A stretch of DNA of 9,045 nt from JAKAGZ01 sp964412105 (GTDB lineage: Bacteria; Bacteroidota; Ignavibacteria; Ignavibacteriales; Ignavibacteriaceae), in contig CAYPNM010000081.1 in the NCBI GenBank assembly GCA_964412105.1, positions 1 through 9,045 of the forward strand. Direction: 5' to 3'. This document shows, piece by piece, positions 6,434-9,045 of the stretch; within the stretch, counting starts at the first letter, position 1; every line of letters begins with the position of its first letter. Made by a program: the position numbers and the translations under genes. Below the pieces are notes generated by a model, which saw nothing but the letters and a program-made list of their open reading frames with translations, was not told where the DNA came from and made no database searches.

Positions 6434-7552
6434 ATGAATTCAAGATATAAAAAAATTACGGAAGAAGTTCTAGATCTGGCGGGCGTAAAGATAAATGGCC
6501 CTGCCAAATGGGATATTAAGGTTCTTGACGAAAGATTTTATAAGCGGTCTATTACTGAAGTGGAACTCGGCGTCGGCGAATCGTATATGGATGCCTGGTG
6601 GGAGGCTGAATGCATTGATGAACTTACTTATAGGCTGGTAAAAGCAGATCTTCAACAAAAACTTCGCAGGAATTATAAAGTGGCTCTTAAACTGGCCGGT
6701 TTTTACCTGATAAATATGCAGGCCCGCCGAAGAGCATTCCAGATCGGAAAAAGACACTATGACCTTGGCAACGAATTATTTCAGAATATGCTCGATAAAA
6801 GAATGAACTATAGCTGTGCCTACTGGAAAGATGCTGCGTCACTGGCTGAAGCTCAGGAAAACAAACTTGAGTTGATTTGTAAAAAGCTGTATCTGAAACC
6901 GGGAATGAAAATTCTCGATATTGGCTGCGGCTGGGGTGCTTTCATGAAATATGCTGCTGAGAAATATAATGTAAGCTCAGTCGGCCTGACCGTATCTGAA
7001 AAACAAGTCGGATTGGGAAGAGAGTTATGCAGAGGTCTTCCCGTCGAATTTCGCCTTCAGGATTACCGCGATCTTAATGAAAAGTTTGACAGGATTGTGA
7101 GCGTTGGAATGATAGAGCACGTTGGGTATAAAAATTACAGAGAATATTTTGAAACTGCACATAAGTGTTTAAATGATAATGGAATATTTCTCCTTCATAC
7201 AATCGGGGAGATTCGTTCTGTTAAATCAATAGATGCCTGGACCCACAAATACATTTTCCCGAATGGAATGCTGCCTTCTGTAGCACAACTTGGGAAGGCA
7301 ATAGAGGGTCTGTTTGTGATGGAGGACTGGCACAATTTCGGGACAGACTACGATAAAACTCTTATGGCCTGGTATAACAACTTCAATAACTCCTGGAGCA
7401 AATTAAAAGATAAATATGATGAACGCTTTCGTAGGATGTGGAAGTATTTTTTACTTGGTTCAGCCGGATCATTCAGAGCCAGGCACAATCAGCTCTGGCA
7501 AATTGTACTTTCCAAAAATGGAATAGAAGGAGGATATAATTCGATTAGATAA
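6434..7552 (+). CDS. cfa: Cyclopropane-fatty-acyl-phospholipid synthase (372 aa)
   Basis: This enzyme moves a methylene from S-adenosylmethionine onto the double bond of unsaturated acyl chains in membrane phospholipids, acting peripherally on the inner membrane. It resembles E. coli Cfa along its whole length: an N-terminal membrane/lipid-contact domain (about 1-105, with GESYMDAWWE and GKRHYDLGNELF) and a class I methyltransferase domain with LDIGCGWGAF (161-170). Active-site residues are all present at the E. coli spacing: Cys128 (MNYSCAYW), Glu228 (GMIEHVG), His255 (LLHTIG) and Tyr306 (GTDYDKTLMAWY), corresponding to C139, E239, H266 and Y317. The ATG at 6434 follows AATAGGGA, whose GGG lies very close to the start, so initiation may rely on coupling to slipin 22 bp upstream. 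An N-terminus near that of E. coli Cfa supports this start. No terminator follows; a convergent gene ends 15 bp away. Confidence 0.96.
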   Translation: MNSRYKKITEEVLDLAGVKINGPAKWDIKVLDERFYKRSITEVELGVGESYMDAWWEAECIDELTYRLVKADLQQKLRRNYKVALKLAGFYLINMQARRRAFQIGKRHYDLGNELFQNMLDKRMNYSCAYWKDAASLAEAQENKLELICKKLYLKPGMKILDIGCGWGAFMKYAAEKYNVSSVGLTVSEKQVGLGRELCRGLPVEFRLQDYRDLNEKFDRIVSVGMIEHVGYKNYREYFETAHKCLNDNGIFLLHTIGEIRSVKSIDAWTHKYIFPNGMLPSVAQLGKAIEGLFVMEDWHNFGTDYDKTLMAWYNNFNNSWSKLKDKYDERFRRMWKYFLLGSAGSFRARHNQLWQIVLSKNGIEGGYNSIR

Positions 7553-7567
7553 TTTTATTCGATTTAG

Positions 7568-8188
7568 TTACCTTGATAACAGGGCAATGTGACTGGTCAA
7601 TGGCGCATTTTTAATCTCCCTGACAATTTTCAAGCTGTTTGATTTTGCCAGTCCTTCAATACCTTTGTTTCTCAAAAATGATTTATAATTCCTGTAGTGC
7701 TCCAATCCCGCAAAAAATTCTACTGCCTCACTTAGCATCTTCAAAGAGATACTTGGTTGCGGTATTAAATAATCTATTATAATTATTTCCTTCGCCATTT
7801 CGGAAAGTGAATCCAATGTTAACTTTCTATCCCCTTCTTTCATTTCATGTATGGCATAGGATATAACTGCATAATCAAATAATGTGCCTGGTTCTACATT
7901 AAATTTGTTAATATCGGCGTGATGAAATTCAATATTTTGCAAACTGCTCTTCAACAAATTTGATTTGGCAACGCTAATGTTTCTTTCCGAAAGATCAATC
8001 CCGACTATTTTCTGGCATTTGCTCGCCAGCTTAAAAGCAAGCCTACCTGTGCCGCATCCGGCATCAAGCAAAGTTGAATTATCTGCTATCATATCTTCCA
8101 ACAAATCAAATGAAGCATCCTGATGAGGCGCAATAAATCTGTCGTAAAATAATCCGTCGTACCAATGATCTTTGTTATTGACTTCCAT
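7568..8188 (-). CDS. Class I SAM-dependent methyltransferase, substrate unknown (206 aa)
   Basis: The Rossmann-type methyltransferase fold is clear: motif I LLDAGCGTGRLA (residues 40-51), the acidic end of strand 2 in VGIDLS (Asp65), motif II-like HHADINKFN, and DYAVISYAIHEM, the strand and helix where the substrate site usually lies. The C-terminal half has IIIIDYLIPQP and GLEHYRNYKSFLRNKG, a pattern I associate with small UbiE/type 11-like enzymes of unknown target. I cannot name the substrate; quinone, lipid or small-molecule methylation are all possible. The start at 8188 is supported by an upstream AGAGGA about 7 bp away and by a promoter 28-56 bp upstream. It is convergent with cfa (15 bp apart), so co-regulation is not implied. 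Confidence 0.88.
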   Translation of the reverse strand: MEVNNKDHWYDGLFYDRFIAPHQDASFDLLEDMIADNSTLLDAGCGTGRLAFKLASKCQKIVGIDLSERNISVAKSNLLKSSLQNIEFHHADINKFNVEPGTLFDYAVISYAIHEMKEGDRKLTLDSLSEMAKEIIIIDYLIPQPSISLKMLSEAVEFFAGLEHYRNYKSFLRNKGIEGLAKSNSLKIVREIKNAPLTSHIALLSR

Positions 8189-8215
8189 TCTTAAATCCTC
8201 TGCATTATAATTTAT

Positions 8216-8244
8216 CTTATATAAGATTTGATGTGGAAAGACAA
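8216..8244 (-). promoter_or_regulatory. Promoter of the methyltransferase gene with overlapping palindrome
   Basis: On the minus strand, TTGTCT (8244-8239) and TATAAG (8221-8216) are separated by exactly 17 bp, a standard housekeeping-sigma layout ending 27 bp before the ATG. The -10 box lies inside a perfect 14-bp palindrome, ATCTTATATAAGAT (8214-8227), which could be an operator or simply AT-rich chance. An alternative -35, a perfect TTGACA (8281-8276), lies further upstream but its best -10 (TAGAAT) is at a poor 19-bp spacing. Confidence 0.4.
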
Positions 8245-8368
8245 TATACGATTCTATTTAATTAAAGGTCTAAAATGTCAATGAGTGATAAATAGAAGTT
8301 TGGATAATGCGGAAGATATAAAAAGACCTCCAAAGGGCATCTATTAATACTCACAATTCATAAAAGTA

Positions 8369-8497
8369 TCAGATGTGGTTCTTGGCTTTATGATAGCCCT
8401 TTCTATCTTCCCAACCCCGTGGTGCAAAAAGCAGGAAAATCAAAATTATTATAAATGCCAGGATAAAAATTGCTGCAAAAATAATAATAAGTTTCAT
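8369..8497 (-). CDS. Very small single-span membrane protein (42 aa)
   Basis: The ORF runs from ATG 8497-8495 to TGA 8371-8369. The product is one long hydrophobic helix (residues 3-25, starting MKLIIIFAAIFILAFIIILI) followed by a short charged tail, APRGWEDRKGYHKAKNHI. The positive tail suggests it stays cytoplasmic with the N-terminus out. GGATTC upstream of the start is a modest ribosome binding site. The sharp contrast between an uninterrupted hydrophobic run and a basic tail is more than expected from random AT-rich DNA, but poly-A/T codons inflate Ile, Phe and Leu on this strand. No family recognised. It lies about 180 bp upstream of the methyltransferase on the same strand; a link is not shown. 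Confidence 0.5.
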   Translation of the reverse strand: MKLIIIFAAIFILAFIIILIFLLFAPRGWEDRKGYHKAKNHI

Positions 8498-8608
8498 TTG
8501 AATCCGTAAAAAAATATTTAATATTAAAACAAATTGACTCTTGATAGAAGCAAATTATTATTATTTCATGGTATGAGATAATTTTTCAATTGTCAATGAA
8601 AATTATTT

Positions 8609-8627
8609 GAACGGTTCTAAATCGTTC
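8609..8627. other. Weak inverted repeat downstream of tRNA-Ser(GGA)
   Basis: GAACG (8609-8613) and CGTTC (8623-8627) form a 5-bp stem with a 9-nt loop, flanked by a T-run on the plus strand (GTTTTTAATAATA). It lies 38 bp beyond the 3' end of the minus-strand tRNA gene. It could help end that transcript, but the minus-strand tract that follows (AAATAATTTTC) is a poor terminator tail. Low support. Confidence 0.2.
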
Positions 8628-8664
8628 GTTTTTAATAATATTTGAGGGGTGTAAAAAATAATCG

Positions 8665-8751
8665 CGGAGAGAGTGGGATTCGAACCCACGGTACCCTTGC
8701 GGATACACTACCTTTCCAGGGTAGCCAATTCAACCACTCTTGCATCTCTCC
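8665..8751 (-). tRNA. tRNA-Ser (anticodon GGA)
   Basis: 87 nt on the minus strand. The acceptor stem GGAGAGA (8751-8745) pairs with TCTCTCC (8672-8666), with discriminator G at 8665. The anticodon stem CTACC/GGTAG encloses loop CTGGAAA, so the anticodon is GGA (8717-8715), reading UCC and UCU. The T arm is GTGGG-TTCGAAT-CCCAC. The long variable arm (ATCCGCAAGGGTAC) is the serine class II hallmark. No CCA is encoded, so the tail must be added by nucleotidyltransferase. Confidence 0.97.
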
Positions 8752-8754
8752 GGA

Positions 8755-8767
8755 TTGAAGTCTTCAA
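8755..8767. repeat. 13-bp palindrome in the tRNA-Ser(GGA) leader
   Basis: TTGAAG-T-CTTCAA is a perfect inverted repeat with six-base arms and a single central base. It lies between the predicted -10 box (8767-8772) and the tRNA 5' end at 8751, so it covers the likely transcription start. It may be a protein-binding site, part of the short 5' leader, or chance. Confidence 0.35.
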
Positions 8768-8795
8768 ATATAAAGATTTACCCCTCTTTTAACAA
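8767..8795 (-). promoter_or_regulatory. Promoter of tRNA-Ser(GGA)
   Basis: On the minus strand, TTGTTA (8795-8790) and TATATT (8772-8767) are separated by exactly 17 bp, and the tRNA 5' end lies 15 bp after the -10 box. That spacing leaves a leader of roughly 8 nt. Four of six and five of six bases match the housekeeping consensus. Confidence 0.55.
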
Positions 8796-8864
8796 AATAC
8801 TGTAACTTAACCATCTGGAATTATCGTTTTTTAATGAGATCGTTACTAAAAATTATTTCCATTA

Positions 8865-8901
8865 TTGAAAGATTTTGATAATTTTAATATTTAATTATAA
8901 C
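8865..8901 (+). promoter_or_regulatory. Candidate promoter of tRNA-Ser(CGA)
   Basis: The plus strand offers two overlapping solutions: TTGATA (8875-8880), 15 bp, then TATAAC (8896-8901); or TTGAAA (8865-8870), 17 bp, then TATTTA (8888-8893). The first has the better -10 but short spacing, the second the better spacing. Either would start transcription about 25-35 bp before the tRNA at 8938. Confidence 0.3.
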
Positions 8902-8937
8902 ATTTACGCCCAGAATCCATAAATAAGCTGGTTAATC

Positions 8938-9026
8938 GGAGAGATGCCGGAGTGGTTGAACGGGGCGGTCTCGAAAACCGTTGAGCTCTTTTTTGAGCTC
9001 CCAGGGTTCGAATCCCTGTCTCTCCG
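8938..9026 (+). tRNA. tRNA-Ser (anticodon CGA)
   Basis: 89 nt on the plus strand. The acceptor stem GGAGAGA (8938-8944) pairs with TCTCTCC (9019-9025), with discriminator G at 9026. The anticodon loop CTCGAAA gives CGA (8972-8974), reading UCG. The T arm is CAGGG-TTCGAAT-CCCTG. The variable arm is a perfect hairpin: GAGCTC (8983-8988), six T, GAGCTC (8995-9000), typical of a class II serine tRNA. No CCA is encoded (GCAAG follows). The gene is divergent from tRNA-Ser(GGA), with an identical acceptor stem. Confidence 0.97.
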
Positions 9027-9045
9027 CAAGATAAAAATGTCCTGC

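Noticed and set aside
6434..8188. cfa plus methyltransferase as a single lipid-modifying operon
   Set aside because: The two genes are convergent on opposite strands, so they cannot be co-transcribed, and the methyltransferase substrate is unknown.
8665..9026. tRNA-Ser genes as an integration site of a mobile element
   Set aside because: There is no integrase, no partial tRNA duplicate and no change in gene character next to either tRNA within the window; the right edge at 9045 is too close to judge further.

Overview
The window looks like chromosomal DNA of an AT-rich Gram-negative bacterium of the Bacteroidota/Ignavibacteriota kind. This is an inference. It rests on two outer-membrane barrel proteins with calcium-type TSP3 stalks, on mostly AT-rich leaders with few strong Shine-Dalgarno sites, on tRNA genes without an encoded CCA, and on a degenerate C/T-rich intergenic repeat that I associate with such genomes from memory. 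No integrase, transposase, phage gene or CRISPR array is visible.

Layout. Positions 1-598 hold a degenerate pyrimidine-rich tandem repeat (about 24-184), a doubtful 51-codon minus-strand ORF (247-402) and an AT-rich leader. Next come two tandem paralogous envelope genes on the plus strand (599-2188 and 2313-3662). Each has a signal peptide, a small OmpA-like beta-barrel, and four 30-residue TSP3 repeats spanning exactly 119 residues. They end in different peptidoglycan-binding domains: OmpA C-terminal in the first, SPOR in the second. A perfect 17-bp hairpin (3699-3740) ends this unit and also serves the convergent small membrane-protein gene at 3746-4006.

After a 331-bp AT-rich divergent intergenic region comes a tight plus-strand operon: a long-form NfeD membrane serine protease (4338-5624), its slipin/stomatin partner (5644-6411) and cyclopropane-fatty-acid synthase (6434-7552). 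Gaps are 19 and 22 bp. The NfeD Ser/Lys dyad and the bicarbonate- and SAM-site residues of the Cfa protein are all present, so these look functional. Facing this operon, 15 bp away, is a class I SAM methyltransferase (7568-8188, minus) with a recognisable promoter overlapped by a perfect 14-bp palindrome. A 42-residue single-span membrane protein (8369-8497, minus) lies upstream of it.

The right end carries two divergent serine tRNA genes, Ser-GGA (8665-8751, minus) and Ser-CGA (8938-9026, plus), sharing a 186-bp promoter region.

The common theme is the cell envelope: outer membrane-to-peptidoglycan tethering on the left, inner-membrane protein quality control and lipid modification in the centre. 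The most noteworthy points are the exchange of the wall-binding domain between paralogs, the loss of the diaminopimelate-binding arginine in the OmpA domain, and the linkage of a lipid-modifying enzyme to an NfeD-slipin pair. I see no clearly new defence or mobile system.
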